Translations under genes and position numbers: made by a program | NCBI GenBank assembly: GCA_022841325.1 | Contig: JALHRS010000029.1 | Coordinates: forward strand, 1 to 64,000 | Direction of reading: 5' to 3' | DNA: 64,000 nucleotides | From: Lysobacterales bacterium | GTDB lineage: Bacteria; Pseudomonadota; Gammaproteobacteria; Xanthomonadales; SZUA-5 | Part shown: piece by piece, positions 54,189 to 63,283 of the stretch | Layout: the number at the start of each line of letters is the position of its first letter | Position numbering within the stretch: the stretch's first letter is position 1 | Notes under the pieces: model-generated | Seen by the model: only the letters and a program-made list of their open reading frames with translations | Told to the model about the DNA's origin: nothing | Database searches by the model: none

Positions 54189-57143
54189 GTGCAGGAGATG
54201 GTATCTGTCGGTCAGGAGCATGCCGTTGTCGGCAGCGGTGCCGGATTCGTGCGCGAATTGCTGCGGGCCTCCGACCTCATTACCCTGGGTCATCTGATCT
54301 CTCGCGAAGCACAACGGCGATTCCGATTCGGGCCGGTGGCGTTGATCTGGTGGTCGCGTTCGGCGGGTCCGAATGCCGGTGGCGGCTGGCAGATTGCGCC
54401 GGCCGGCATGCTGGGTGCAGCGGAGACCCAGCTGTCGCAGCTGACTCCTGGAAGTCGTGATGCGCTGCCCTTGACCCACCAGGAACTGGTCGCCGGGGTC
54501 ATGGGCGGTGCATCCCTGGTGTGCCCGGTGGCGATGGTGTTTCCGCGCCGCGCGGAATGGGCGCAGTTTCGCGAAGACGTCGCCGGCGCGGTAGGGCGCT
54601 TGCTGGAGCTGGAAGCGCTGACCCGGGCGGTGACGCGACTGGAACAGGCAGAGCGCCTGCAGCGCGCCCTTTACGCGATCGCCGACATGGCCAGCTCGGA
54701 TCTGGACATGCCGGACATGTTGCACGGCGTGCACAAGATCATGGGCGAACTGATGTATGCCGAGAATTTCTTCATTCTGCAGGTGGACCCGGACGGCGCC
54801 CATATCCGCTTCCTGTACTTCGCCGACCGTGTGGACCAGGACCCGCCAAATCCCGGTCAGGCCTTCCCGATCAGCGAACTGGAAAACAGTATCAGTCTGG
54901 CGATGATCCGCAGCGGCAAAGCCCAGATGGGTCCTTCCGATCAGCTGCGCGAGTTCCTGGGTTTGAGCGGTGAGTTCCCTCTGGGCCCGGCCAGCATCAG
55001 CTGGCTGGGGGTGCCGGTGGGCAACCCGGGCGCGGTTCGCGGCGCTCTGGTGGTGCAGAGTTACAGCGCGGAACACACCTTCACCGAGGATGATCGTACC
55101 CTGCTGAGCTATGTCGCCCAGCACGTCCTGACCGCCCTGGACCGCAAGCGCGCCCAGGAGGATCTGGAGCACCATGTCGAGCAGCGCACCCATGAACTGG
55201 CCAGCGCCAACGACGGTTTGCGGCAGGAAGTCAGGGAGCGCGAGCGCAGCGAGCGCCTGCAGGCAGCGCTGTACCGCATCGCCGAGATCTCCAGTACGGC
55301 CGATTCGCTCGACGAGTTCTACGCCGAGGTACACGGCATCGTCGGGCAGTTGTTGTATGCCCGCAATTTCTATATCGCACTGCTGTCCGAAGACGGCGAG
55401 TATCTGGAATTTCCCTATACCGTCGACGAGCGCGACAACATCCGCGCGCGTCGCCGGATCTCCAAGGGCCTGACTGAATACGTGTTGCGCAGCGTGCGCC
55501 CGGTGCTGGTGGATCGGGATGCCATCGAGTCCCTGGCGAGCAAGGGCGAGGTGGTGAGCTTCGGTCCGCGTTCAGTGTCCTGGCTCGGGGTGCCGCTGGT
55601 TTGCGATGAGCGTGCGGTTGGCGTCATCGCCGTCCAGAGCTATTCGGTCGACAATTTGTTCACGCCGCGCGATCAGGAGCTGCTGACTTTCGTCGCCTAC
55701 CACATCGCCAACGGTCTGGAACGCAAGCGCGCCCGTGATTCGCTGCTCAGCGCCTATTCCGATCTGGAATTGCGAGTGGCCGATCGCACCCGCGAACTGG
55801 CCGTGGCCAATCGCGAGCTGACCGATCAGATCGTCGAGCGCGAGCGCATCGAGGACACCCTCAAGCACCAGGCGCTGCATGACACGCTGACCGGTCTGCC
55901 CAACCGGGCGCTGCTGCTGGATCGGCTGGCGCGGGCGCTGGCGCGCTACAAGCGCAACGAGTCCAATGGTTTTGCCGTGCTGTTTCTCGACCTCGACCGC
56001 TTCAAGGTGATCAACGACAGCGTCGGTCATCTGGTCGGCGATGAACTGCTCAAGCAGGCAGCCGAGCGGCTGGCGCATGCCGTGCGTGAGCCCGACACCG
56101 TGGCGCGTCTGGGCGGCGACGAATTCGCCGTGCTGCTCGACCATCTGGAGCACCCCGATCGCGCCACCTTCGTGGCCGAGCGCCTGATTTCCTCGCTGTC
56201 CGAACCCATGCGCATCGGTGGCAAGGAGCTGTTCACCTCGGCCAGCATCGGCATTGCCTTCGCCCATCCGCGTTACACGCGGCCTGAAGAGTTGTTGCGC
56301 GATGCCGATGTTGCCATGTATCGGGCCAAGGCCCAGGGACGCCAGCGGATCGAGTTGTTCGATGAGCGGTTGCGGGCCGAAGCCTTGCGGGTGCTTGATC
56401 TTGAAGGGGATCTGCGTCGTGCCCTGGCGCGAGGCGAGTTCGAGCCGCATTTCCAGGCCATCGTGCGGCTGGAGGATGCCTCCGTGGTCGGTTACGAGGC
56501 GCTGCTGCGCTGGCGCCATGGCGAACGCGGCTTGTTGTTGCCGGGCGATTTCCTGAATGTGGCTGAAGACAACGGTTCGATCGAACAGATCGACTGGCAG
56601 ATGTTTGCGCTGGCCTGCCGCGATGCCCACCGGCTGCCCATAGCCGATGCCTACATCAGCATCAATGTCTCGGCGCGGCAATTGCGGGCCGCCGACTTCG
56701 ACGAATCGGTGCTGCGCCTGATCGGTGCCCAGGGACTGGACCCGCGCCGGGTGCGCCTGGAAGTGACCGAAGGTGCGCTGCTGGACAATCCGGATCATGT
56801 CCGACGTCTGCTGGAGCGCCTGCGCGAGGCCGGCGTGCTGGTGCAGCTCGATGATTTCGGTACCGGCTACTCCTCGCTCAGCTATCTGCATCGGTTTCCG
56901 ATCCACTCGCTGAAGATCGACCGCTCCTTCGTCAGCGATCTCTACCCGGGCCGGGACGGGGGCAGCACGGCGGTGGTGAGGGCCATCCATGCACTCGCGG
57001 ATTCCCTGGGGCTGGAAGTCATCGGCGAAGGCATAGAAACCCAAGACCAGTGTCAGGCCCTGCGGAATCTGGGTTGCGGCTTGGGCCAGGGTTTTCTGTT
57101 TGCGCATCCCCAGGCCGTGGACGACATGATCCGCGGCATCTGA
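54189..57143 (+). CDS. GAF-GAF-GGDEF-EAL cyclic-di-GMP enzyme
   Basis: A 984-residue cytoplasmic protein. An N-terminal ~145-residue region leads to GAF 1 (about 150-330) and GAF 2 (about 350-530), each preceded by an E/R-rich coiled coil. The GGDEF domain carries intact RLGGDEF at 642-646, and the EAL domain carries intact E770-A-L772 with DDFGTGYSS from 888. Both activities are therefore possible. The GTG start at 54189 is the first usable codon; an ATG at 54198 is an alternative. Intact sites contrast with the degenerate paralogue at 27510-30062. Confidence 0.93.
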   Translation: MQEMVSVGQEHAVVGSGAGFVRELLRASDLITLGHLISREAQRRFRFGPVALIWWSRSAGPNAGGGWQIAPAGMLGAAETQLSQLTPGSRDALPLTHQELVAGVMGGASLVCPVAMVFPRRAEWAQFREDVAGAVGRLLELEALTRAVTRLEQAERLQRALYAIADMASSDLDMPDMLHGVHKIMGELMYAENFFILQVDPDGAHIRFLYFADRVDQDPPNPGQAFPISELENSISLAMIRSGKAQMGPSDQLREFLGLSGEFPLGPASISWLGVPVGNPGAVRGALVVQSYSAEHTFTEDDRTLLSYVAQHVLTALDRKRAQEDLEHHVEQRTHELASANDGLRQEVRERERSERLQAALYRIAEISSTADSLDEFYAEVHGIVGQLLYARNFYIALLSEDGEYLEFPYTVDERDNIRARRRISKGLTEYVLRSVRPVLVDRDAIESLASKGEVVSFGPRSVSWLGVPLVCDERAVGVIAVQSYSVDNLFTPRDQELLTFVAYHIANGLERKRARDSLLSAYSDLELRVADRTRELAVANRELTDQIVERERIEDTLKHQALHDTLTGLPNRALLLDRLARALARYKRNESNGFAVLFLDLDRFKVINDSVGHLVGDELLKQAAERLAHAVREPDTVARLGGDEFAVLLDHLEHPDRATFVAERLISSLSEPMRIGGKELFTSASIGIAFAHPRYTRPEELLRDADVAMYRAKAQGRQRIELFDERLRAEALRVLDLEGDLRRALARGEFEPHFQAIVRLEDASVVGYEALLRWRHGERGLLLPGDFLNVAEDNGSIEQIDWQMFALACRDAHRLPIADAYISINVSARQLRAADFDESVLRLIGAQGLDPRRVRLEVTEGALLDNPDHVRRLLERLREAGVLVQLDDFGTGYSSLSYLHRFPIHSLKIDRSFVSDLYPGRDGGSTAVVRAIHALADSLGLEVIGEGIETQDQCQALRNLGCGLGQGFLFAHPQAVDDMIRGI

Positions 57144-57307
57144 TTGCGCGCCTGAGGTCGGGTGTGTGATCCAGCTGGCGCGGGTGCCACCGGCGATGCT
57201 GGCCGGCATGGCCGCCGCTGGTCGGTTGCGCTTCGTTCAAGTCACAATCGGGCCAATTCGCGCTTGACGGATGGCGTCGGCTTACTCAAACTCCTCGACC
57301 GTTGTCA

Positions 57308-57354
57308 CCACTAGATGTAGTGGTCCGGGTTCAGACTGGCACTAGAACTAGTTG
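57308..57354 (+). promoter_or_regulatory. Tandem NrdR boxes upstream of nrdJa
   Basis: CCACTAGATGTAGTGG at 57308-57323 and GCACTAGAACTAGTTG at 57339-57354 both fit the NrdR palindrome (ACACTATATATAGTGT-like). Their centres are exactly 31 bp apart, the three-turn spacing of known NrdR site pairs. They lie 50 bases upstream of the nrdJa start. Confidence 0.85.
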
Positions 57355-57404
57355 CCCGGCCGCCATACAAGAAAACGCGCCAAAGCCTGGGGAGGCTAGA
57401 TTTG

Positions 57405-59552
57405 ATGAGCACCGTTCGACTCGAAGCGGTACGCAATGACGTACTGGACATTCCGATGCAGCCGGCCTCCCAGGATATCTGGGACAAGAAGTATCGACTC
57501 AAGGCCAAGCTCGGTGATCCGGTGGATCGGACGATGGACGACAGCTTCAAGCGCGTCGCGCGGGCCCTGGCAGATGCCGAAGACAGCGCCGACAAGCGCG
57601 CCTACTGGTACGAGCGTTTCTTGTGGGCCCTGCGCCGCGGGGCGATTCCGGCCGGGCGCATCACCTCCAATGCCGGCGCGCTGGAACACAAGCCGGCCAC
57701 CAGTACGATCAACTGCACCGTGTCCGGGACCATCACCGATTCGATGGACGACATCCTGGGCAAGGTCCATGAGGCCGGTCTGACCCTCAAGGCCGGTTGC
57801 GGCATCGGCTACGAATTCTCGACGCTGCGTCCGCGCGGTGCCTATGTCTCCGGTGCCGGCGCCTACACCTCCGGCCCGCTCAGCTTCATGGATATCTACG
57901 ACAAGATGTGCTTCACGGTGTCCAGCGCCGGCGGCCGTCGCGGCGCGCAGATGGGCACCTTCGACGTCGCCCACCCGGATGTGAAGGAATTCATCAAGGC
58001 CAAGCGCGAAGATGGTCGCTTGCGTCAATTCAATCTGTCGCTGCTGATCACCGATCAGTTCATCGAAGCGGTGGAAAACGATACCGATTGGCCGCTGGTG
58101 TTCCCGGTACACGTCAAGGAGCAGCACGAGATCGATCTGGAAGATCCCAGCCAGGTGATCTGGCGTGAATGGCCTACCCGCAACAACTACGTCAGTCGCG
58201 ATGACGGTCTGGTGGCCTGCAAGATCTACGGCAAGATCAGGGCCAAGGGTCTGTGGGAAATGATCATGACCTCGACCTACGATTTCGCCGAGCCCGGTTT
58301 CATCCTGATCGACCGCGTCAACGAGATGAACAACAACTGGTGGTGCGAGCACATCCGCGCCACCAATCCCTGTGGCGAGCAGCCGCTGCCGCCCTACGGG
58401 TCCTGCCTGCTGGGCTCGGTCAACCTCACCAAGTTCGTGCGTGAACCGTTCACGGCGCGCGCTCGCTTCGACTGGGATGAATACAAGGAAGTGGTGCGGG
58501 TGTTCACGCGCATGCTCGACAACGTGGTCGAGATCAACGGTTTGCCGCTGGAAGGTCAGCGCAATGAGATCATGCGCAAGCGCCGCCACGGCATGGGCTT
58601 TCTGGGGCTGGGATCGACACTGACCATGCTCAAGATGGGCTATGGCACGCCGGAATCCCTGGAATTCACCGAAAGCGTGGCCCGCGACATGGCCATCGCC
58701 GGCTGGGAAGAATCCCTCGAACTGGCGCGCGAAAAGGGTCCGGCGCCGATCATGTCGGAGACTTTCGAGGTCAGCGCCGAAATGTTGCGCAAGCGCCCGG
58801 AAATGGAGGCCGACGGCTACAAGATCGGTGATTCCATACCCGGCCGCTTGCTGCATGCCAGGTACTCGCGCTACATGCAGCGGCTGGCCACGGCAGCGCC
58901 AGAACTGGTGGCGGAACTGGCCGAAACCGGTGCCCGATTCACCCATCACAGCTCGATTGCGCCTACCGGCACCATTTCGCTGTCGATCGGCAACAATGCC
59001 AGCAACGGCATCGAGCCCTCGTTTGCGCATCACTATTCGCGCAATGTCATCCGTGAGGGCAAGAAGTCCAAGGAGAAGGTCGAGGTCTTCAGCTTTGAGC
59101 TGCTGGCCTACCGCCACCTGGTCAATGCCAAGGCCATGCCCTACAGCGACAAGGCCGAAGAAAAGCTGCCGGACTATTTTGTGTCGGCCGACGACATCAG
59201 CCCGAAGGCGCACGTGGACATCCAGGCCGCCGCCCAGAAATGGGTGGACTCCTCGATCAGCAAGACCGCCAATGTGCCAACCGATTATCCTTATGCCGAC
59301 TTCAAGGATATCTATCTGTATGCACACAAGCAGGGCTTGAAGGGCTGCACGACATTCCGCTTCAATCCGGAGGCCTTTCAGGGCGTGCTGGTGAAGGAGC
59401 ATGATCTGGAGAACACGACCTATCGCTTCGAACTGGAAGACGGTAGCGTGGTCGAAGCCAGGGGCAATGAAGAGGTCGAGTACGATGGTGAGTTGCACAC
59501 CGCGGCCAACCTGTTCGATGCCCTGAAAGAAGGCTATTACGGTAAGTTTTGA
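57405..59552 (+). CDS. nrdJ: Cobalamin-dependent ribonucleotide reductase, large part (NrdJa)
   Basis: A 715-residue class II RNR that reduces ribonucleotides to deoxyribonucleotides with adenosylcobalamin. NCTVSG gives Cys104, one of the redox cysteines. NPCGEQPLPPYGSCLLG carries the thiyl-radical Cys323. PTGTISLSIGNNASNGIEPS is at about 520. The C-terminus ends at EGYYGKF without the usual CxxC tail, which is supplied by a separate NrdJb gene. GGGGAGG lies upstream of an ATG at 57405. Homologous to PA5497-type NrdJa. Confidence 0.94.
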   Translation: MSTVRLEAVRNDVLDIPMQPASQDIWDKKYRLKAKLGDPVDRTMDDSFKRVARALADAEDSADKRAYWYERFLWALRRGAIPAGRITSNAGALEHKPATSTINCTVSGTITDSMDDILGKVHEAGLTLKAGCGIGYEFSTLRPRGAYVSGAGAYTSGPLSFMDIYDKMCFTVSSAGGRRGAQMGTFDVAHPDVKEFIKAKREDGRLRQFNLSLLITDQFIEAVENDTDWPLVFPVHVKEQHEIDLEDPSQVIWREWPTRNNYVSRDDGLVACKIYGKIRAKGLWEMIMTSTYDFAEPGFILIDRVNEMNNNWWCEHIRATNPCGEQPLPPYGSCLLGSVNLTKFVREPFTARARFDWDEYKEVVRVFTRMLDNVVEINGLPLEGQRNEIMRKRRHGMGFLGLGSTLTMLKMGYGTPESLEFTESVARDMAIAGWEESLELAREKGPAPIMSETFEVSAEMLRKRPEMEADGYKIGDSIPGRLLHARYSRYMQRLATAAPELVAELAETGARFTHHSSIAPTGTISLSIGNNASNGIEPSFAHHYSRNVIREGKKSKEKVEVFSFELLAYRHLVNAKAMPYSDKAEEKLPDYFVSADDISPKAHVDIQAAAQKWVDSSISKTANVPTDYPYADFKDIYLYAHKQGLKGCTTFRFNPEAFQGVLVKEHDLENTTYRFELEDGSVVEARGNEEVEYDGELHTAANLFDALKEGYYGKF

Positions 59553-59596
59553 CCGCGCCCGCTGCGGGCGCAGACGTGAGCGAGGGAGTGGTCGAC

Positions 59597-60256
59597 ATGA
59601 GCGGAAAAAAGAGTGGGGCCAAGAAACCGGCAAGCCTGAAAAGCAAGGCCGAGGCGATTGGTGAAAAGCTGATCGCCGAAGGCCGAGAGGTCGTGGCTGC
59701 GGCCGAGGCCAAGGTCAAGGAAGTCAAGAAGGCGGCGGCGAAGAAAGTGGGCGAGGCCCGCAAGGCCGTCGAGGCCAAGGCGGACGAAGTCAAGAAAACC
59801 GTCAGCAAGAAGGCAGGCCAGGTCGAGAAGGCCGTTGAGTCCAAGGCCAAGCAGGTCCAGAAATCGGCCAAGAAGCAGGTCGCCAAGGTCGAAAAGGCGG
59901 TAGAGGCCAAGGTCAAGTCAGCCAAGAAGCAGGTGGCCAAGGTCGAGAAGGCCGTGGAAGCCCAGGTCAAGTCGGCCAAGAAGGGTCTGGCCAAGGCTAC
60001 GGCCGAGGTGGGCAAGGCTGCTGCGCAGGCCAAGGCCGCCGTAACCGGCAAGGCAGCCCCGGCCAAGAAGGCGCCGGCAGCCAAGAAACCGGCAGCGAAG
60101 AAAGCGGCGGCTCCGGCCAAGAAGGCTGCGCCCGCGAAGAAGGCTGCTCCGGCCAAGGCTGCTCCAGCCAAGGCAGCTGCGGCCAAGAAGCCGGCAGCGA
60201 AAGCCGCGGCACCGGCCAAGAAGGCTGCGCCGAAGACGCCAGCTGCCAAGAAGTAG
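59597..60256 (+). CDS. Histone H1-like Lys/Ala-rich protein
   Basis: A 219-residue protein dominated by Lys and Ala. The N-terminal half is an amphipathic coiled repeat (KKQVAKVEKAVEAKVKSAKK occurs with variants, as KSAKKQVAKVEKAVEA). The C-terminal half has KKAAAPAKKAAPAKKAAPAK-type repeats of the H1/HctB kind. No signal peptide. It is likely a DNA-compacting protein, placed 44 bases after nrdJa in the same direction. Confidence 0.8.
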   Translation: MSGKKSGAKKPASLKSKAEAIGEKLIAEGREVVAAAEAKVKEVKKAAAKKVGEARKAVEAKADEVKKTVSKKAGQVEKAVESKAKQVQKSAKKQVAKVEKAVEAKVKSAKKQVAKVEKAVEAQVKSAKKGLAKATAEVGKAAAQAKAAVTGKAAPAKKAPAAKKPAAKKAAAPAKKAAPAKKAAPAKAAPAKAAAAKKPAAKAAAPAKKAAPKTPAAKK

Positions 60257-60274
60257 GGCAGCGTCAAGCGGACA

Positions 60275-60302
60275 CGCTCGCCCGCCGTCGAGGCGGCGAG
60301 CG
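60275..60302 (+). terminator. Hairpin after the histone-like gene
   Basis: CGCTCGCC...GGCGAGCG, an imperfect 8-12-bp stem with a GTCGA loop followed by CATTATTCG. A second stem CACCCCG-CAAT-CGGGGTG (60315-60332) stands just before the next SD. Confidence 0.5.
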
Positions 60303-60346
60303 CATTATTCGATGCACCCCGCAATCGGGGTGTCAGGAGGCAGGTC

Positions 60347-60889
60347 ATGAGGGGCTGGACAGGGTTGTTGCTCTGCGCGGGCGCGCTGATCTTCATGGCG
60401 CCGGCGTGGTCACAGGCAGCGCAGGGAGAGGGCGAGACCATGCTCGCTCCACGCAGTCGTGACGCCTATGAAAAGCATCTCGCCGAGCTCAATGCCAAGT
60501 ACGGCGCCGACAAGTCCCAGCAGGCGCTGAAGGACGCGGTGTTGTCCGCCAATCAGGCGCCACCGAAGATTCAGCCGGGCTCAGGCAACCCCAACCAGGT
60601 CGCTCTGCCAGCGGATCTGGTGCCGGGGCAGAAGCTCAGAGTGGAACTGCTGCCGCATGGCGACAGCCAGTTCCTGTTTCAGGATGAGGTCTTCGATGCG
60701 CTGGGGCTGGAAGATGCTCTGGCTGGCGTCAAGCGCAGCTATGTGATTGACCAGATCGTCCTGCTCAGCAATCCCGACCGCATGATCCAGATCGACCATC
60801 TGCTGGAACTGGCGCGCATTGGTCGTGATCTTGAGGTGACCACCGCCTACCAGCAGGGCAATGAACTGAAATTGATTTCCGCGCAGTAA
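60347..60889 (+). CDS. Secreted hypothetical protein between nrdJa and nrdJb
   Basis: A 180-residue protein with a signal peptide (MRGWTGLLLCAGALIFMAPA, cleavage near WSQA). The mature part is charged, and LVPGQKLRVELLPHGDSQFL followed by FQDEVFDALGLEDALAGVKR is the most ordered stretch. AGGAGG lies 6 bases before the ATG. No family recognised. It lies inside the split RNR locus but is unlikely to act on it, being exported. Confidence 0.7.
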   Translation: MRGWTGLLLCAGALIFMAPAWSQAAQGEGETMLAPRSRDAYEKHLAELNAKYGADKSQQALKDAVLSANQAPPKIQPGSGNPNQVALPADLVPGQKLRVELLPHGDSQFLFQDEVFDALGLEDALAGVKRSYVIDQIVLLSNPDRMIQIDHLLELARIGRDLEVTTAYQQGNELKLISAQ

Positions 60890-61010
60890 GGCGGACGGAA
60901 GGGCGCAGGCCGGTACCGACCCCGGCGCGGCTATCCCATCGCAGCTAGTCGAAATTCGCCATCGCGCCGGGTCATCGGGCAGCGCGATCGCAGGCATCAG
61001 GACCAGGAAC

Positions 61011-61817
61011 ATGACCATCAAGATCAACCAGAAGATCACCGGTTACGCCGTGCAGAAGCCGGAAGACCTGGCGAAGGCCCAGGCGGCCGAAGCCGCCGCG
61101 GCGGCCAAGGCAGTGGAGGAAGAGCAGGACACCGGCGCTGAAGTCATCCACATGCACGAGCGCGTCGAGCGCCCGGAGATGCTGGATGGCAGCACCTACA
61201 AGATCAAGTCGCCGCTGTTCGAGCATGCGCTGTACGTGACCATCAACGACATCGTGCTCAACGAAGGCACCGAGCATGAGTCGCGCCGGCCCTTTGAAGT
61301 GTTCATCAATTCCAAGAACATGGACCACTTCCAGTGGGCCGTGGCGCTGACCCGCATCATGAGCGCGGTGTTTCGCAAGGGCGGCGACGTCACCTTCATC
61401 GTCGAGGAGCTCAAGGCGGTGTTCGATCCGCGCGGCGGCTACTTCAAGTCGGGCGGCGTATACATGCCCTCGATCGTGGCCGAACTCGGTTTCGTGGTCG
61501 AGGACCATCTGAAGAAGATCGGCATGCTGCACTCTGACGAACTCAGCATCGAGCAGCGCGAGGCCATCGCCAAGAAGCGCGCCGAATACGACTCCAGGCA
61601 CGGCGAATCCGCAAAAAAAAAGCCTGAAATAAGCACGCCGGCGCCGGGTACGGAGGCCAAGGCGGCGCTGGCGGTGGTGCCGGTGCCGGCACCCGCCGGC
61701 GACAGTGCCAGTTTTCCGCCCAGCGCCAGCATGTGCGGCAAATGCAATACCAAGGCGGTGGTGTTGATGGACGGTTGTCAGACCTGCCTCAACTGCGGTT
61801 ATTCGAAGTGCGGCTAG
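61011..61817 (+). CDS. Ribonucleotide reductase small part (NrdJb), with CxxC tail
   Basis: A 268-residue protein. The middle part, MLDGSTYKIKSPLFEHALYV and NSKNMDHFQWAVALTRIMSA, followed by FRKGGDVTFIVEELKAVFDP, is the NrdJb (TSCPD-like) domain. The C-terminus SMCGKCNTKAVVLMDGCQTC then LNCGYSKCG has a zinc-ribbon-like CxxC set and the redox-active terminal cysteines missing from NrdJa. In Pseudomonas both parts are needed for activity. The Ala/Pro-rich stretch before the tail is a linker. It is separated from nrdJa by 1.46 kb and two genes. Confidence 0.9.
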   Translation: MTIKINQKITGYAVQKPEDLAKAQAAEAAAAAKAVEEEQDTGAEVIHMHERVERPEMLDGSTYKIKSPLFEHALYVTINDIVLNEGTEHESRRPFEVFINSKNMDHFQWAVALTRIMSAVFRKGGDVTFIVEELKAVFDPRGGYFKSGGVYMPSIVAELGFVVEDHLKKIGMLHSDELSIEQREAIAKKRAEYDSRHGESAKKKPEISTPAPGTEAKAALAVVPVPAPAGDSASFPPSASMCGKCNTKAVVLMDGCQTCLNCGYSKCG

Positions 61818-62494
61818 CCCTGCTACTGCTGGCGCTGGCTGCGCCGGGGCAGGTCTTTGCTGCCGCAGAGCCTGCCGCCCGCACCATCGTGCTGGTGCGC
61901 CACGGCCACTATGCCCCCGATCCCACGGCCGACCCCGAACTCGGGCCGGGTCTGACCGATCTGGGTGTGGCCCAGGCGCGCTTGCTCGGTGCGCGCCTGA
62001 AGGCTCTGCCGCGTTTCGATCTGGTTCTGGCCAGTCCGATGACCCGAGCCCAGGAAACCGCCAGGGTGCTGGTCGAAGACCTGGACCAGGCGCCGATCGA
62101 GAGCGTGGCCGACCTCGCCGAGTGCACCCCGCCAACGCGCCGCAGTGACATCACCGCGACCATCGACGCCGCTGAGCTGGAAACCTGTGCGAATCAGCTG
62201 GATCGGGTCTTCGACACCCGTTTCAAGCCGGCCGCCGGCCAGGCCGATCGACTGCTGATGGTCTGTCATGGCAATGTCACCCGCTATCTGATCACCCGCG
62301 CGCTTGGGGTGGACACCATGGCCTGGCTGGAAATGTCGGTGGGCCACACCAGCATGACCACCATCCGCATCGAGGCCGATGGCAGCACCCGCCTGATCGC
62401 CGCTGGCGATGTCGGACACCTGCCGCCCAGCTTGCAGACCGGCACCATTGCCGACATCGAGCGCAATCTGCTGGTGCCAGCCCCGGCGCAGTGA
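61808..62494 (+). CDS. Exported histidine phosphatase (SixA/PGAM-like)
   Basis: A 228-residue protein. The start is inferred at GTG 61808, giving a signal peptide (RLALLLLALAAPGQVFAA) and a 10-base overlap with nrdJb. Histidine phosphatase motif TIVLVRHGHYAPDP with the nucleophile His in RHG, MTRAQETA, and a late CHGNVTRYLI. It acts on phospho-substrates in the periplasm; substrate unknown. Confidence 0.85.
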   Translation: MRLALLLLALAAPGQVFAAAEPAARTIVLVRHGHYAPDPTADPELGPGLTDLGVAQARLLGARLKALPRFDLVLASPMTRAQETARVLVEDLDQAPIESVADLAECTPPTRRSDITATIDAAELETCANQLDRVFDTRFKPAAGQADRLLMVCHGNVTRYLITRALGVDTMAWLEMSVGHTSMTTIRIEADGSTRLIAAGDVGHLPPSLQTGTIADIERNLLVPAPAQ

Positions 62495-62520
62495 AAGCGG
62501 TTTCCGCAGCATCGAGCCAG

Positions 62521-62555
62521 CAACCGACAACCGACAACCGACAACCGACAACCAA
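62521..62555. repeat. (CAACCGA)4 heptamer array
   Basis: Four perfect CAACCGA units and CAACCAA, the reverse complement of the TCGGTTG family. It lies in the gap between the phosphatase and the 104-residue protein. Confidence 0.9.
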
Positions 62556-62657
62556 CAATCGGCTCTCCGAGTCGGTACATCCAGGCAGGGATTTCAGCGG
62601 TTCAGCAGCCCGTTGGGGCAGCGGCGGGAGCCTCTAGGGACTCCGCGCCGCTGGGCT

Positions 62658-62972
62658 TCAAACCACTCGACGCAAGCGGGGAGCTTCGATGCTGGGGATT
62701 TCATCGAAGGGATTGCTGGCGTTGTCCGAAAGAATCTGGCTGTGCAGATCTTCCAGCGTACTGGCGAAACTGGTCAAACGCTCAGCCGCACGCTCGGCGA
62801 GGAAATGGGGAACTTCCCCGCCGGCGAGCAGTTGACTGAGCAGCGCACGATGGCCTTCGTTGAAGCTGGGGTCTTCAAACAAATCAGCCAGTGCGCAAAC
62901 GACGGCCGCCAGGGGACCCGAGGAGGGGGACCTGAGCGCAAACGCGAGTTCTTGGGGAGTAGAAGTCCGCAT
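62658..62972 (-). CDS. Small hypothetical protein
   Basis: A 104-residue helical protein starting MRTSTPQELAFALRSPSSGP. A Gln/Leu-rich LLSQLLAGGEVPHFLAERAA and a C-terminal tail ending IEAPRLRRVV. AAGGA lies 7 bases before the ATG. No family or partner recognised. Confidence 0.6.
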   Translation of the reverse strand: MRTSTPQELAFALRSPSSGPLAAVVCALADLFEDPSFNEGHRALLSQLLAGGEVPHFLAERAAERLTSFASTLEDLHSQILSDNASNPFDEIPSIEAPRLRRVV

Positions 62973-63283
62973 GACCGTCCTTACTTGATCGAGCCCCCTG
63001 GGGATTGGGCTCGGACAGGACATATGCAGATTTAATGCCAACCTCGTCACATAAGCGGGGAACAAGTGTCGATGGTGTCCCATTTGCGCCATGACGATCG
63101 CTGCATGGACTGGAGATCGTGACCCCGATCTCTGCTGTTGTTCTTGGGAAAGGCTTTCACAACAACAACTTGGATTGCCTCGCTGCGCCCGTCATGGCGC
63201 CAGTGCAGGAACACTTGCGGTCTGTATCGCTTTGGCACCGCTGCCGTGACCACAGCCACCCGCGCCTGCCGTAGACTTCTGGC
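62973..63283. other. Divergent intergenic region before the dadA-like gene
   Basis: A 311-base gap between the minus-strand hypothetical and the plus-strand oxidoreductase. I see an imperfect inverted CACAACAACAACTTG/TGTTGTTCTTG pattern near 63138-63176 and no gene. A promoter for each side must lie here, but no convincing pair of boxes is visible. Confidence 0.4.

Noticed and set aside
57144-57404. Cobalamin riboswitch before the B12-dependent reductase
   Set aside because: No B12-box-like sequence (GCCACTG) or long structured leader; the NrdR boxes account for the conserved-looking part.
57396-59633. 745-codon minus-strand frame over nrdJa
   Set aside because: It is an antisense shadow of a strongly conserved enzyme in a high-GC genome; no family match is apparent.
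59362-60441. Long minus-strand frame over the histone-like gene
   Set aside because: It is the shadow of a Lys/Ala repeat and codes for a low-complexity Ala/Phe/Leu protein without a start site; the plus-strand gene explains it.
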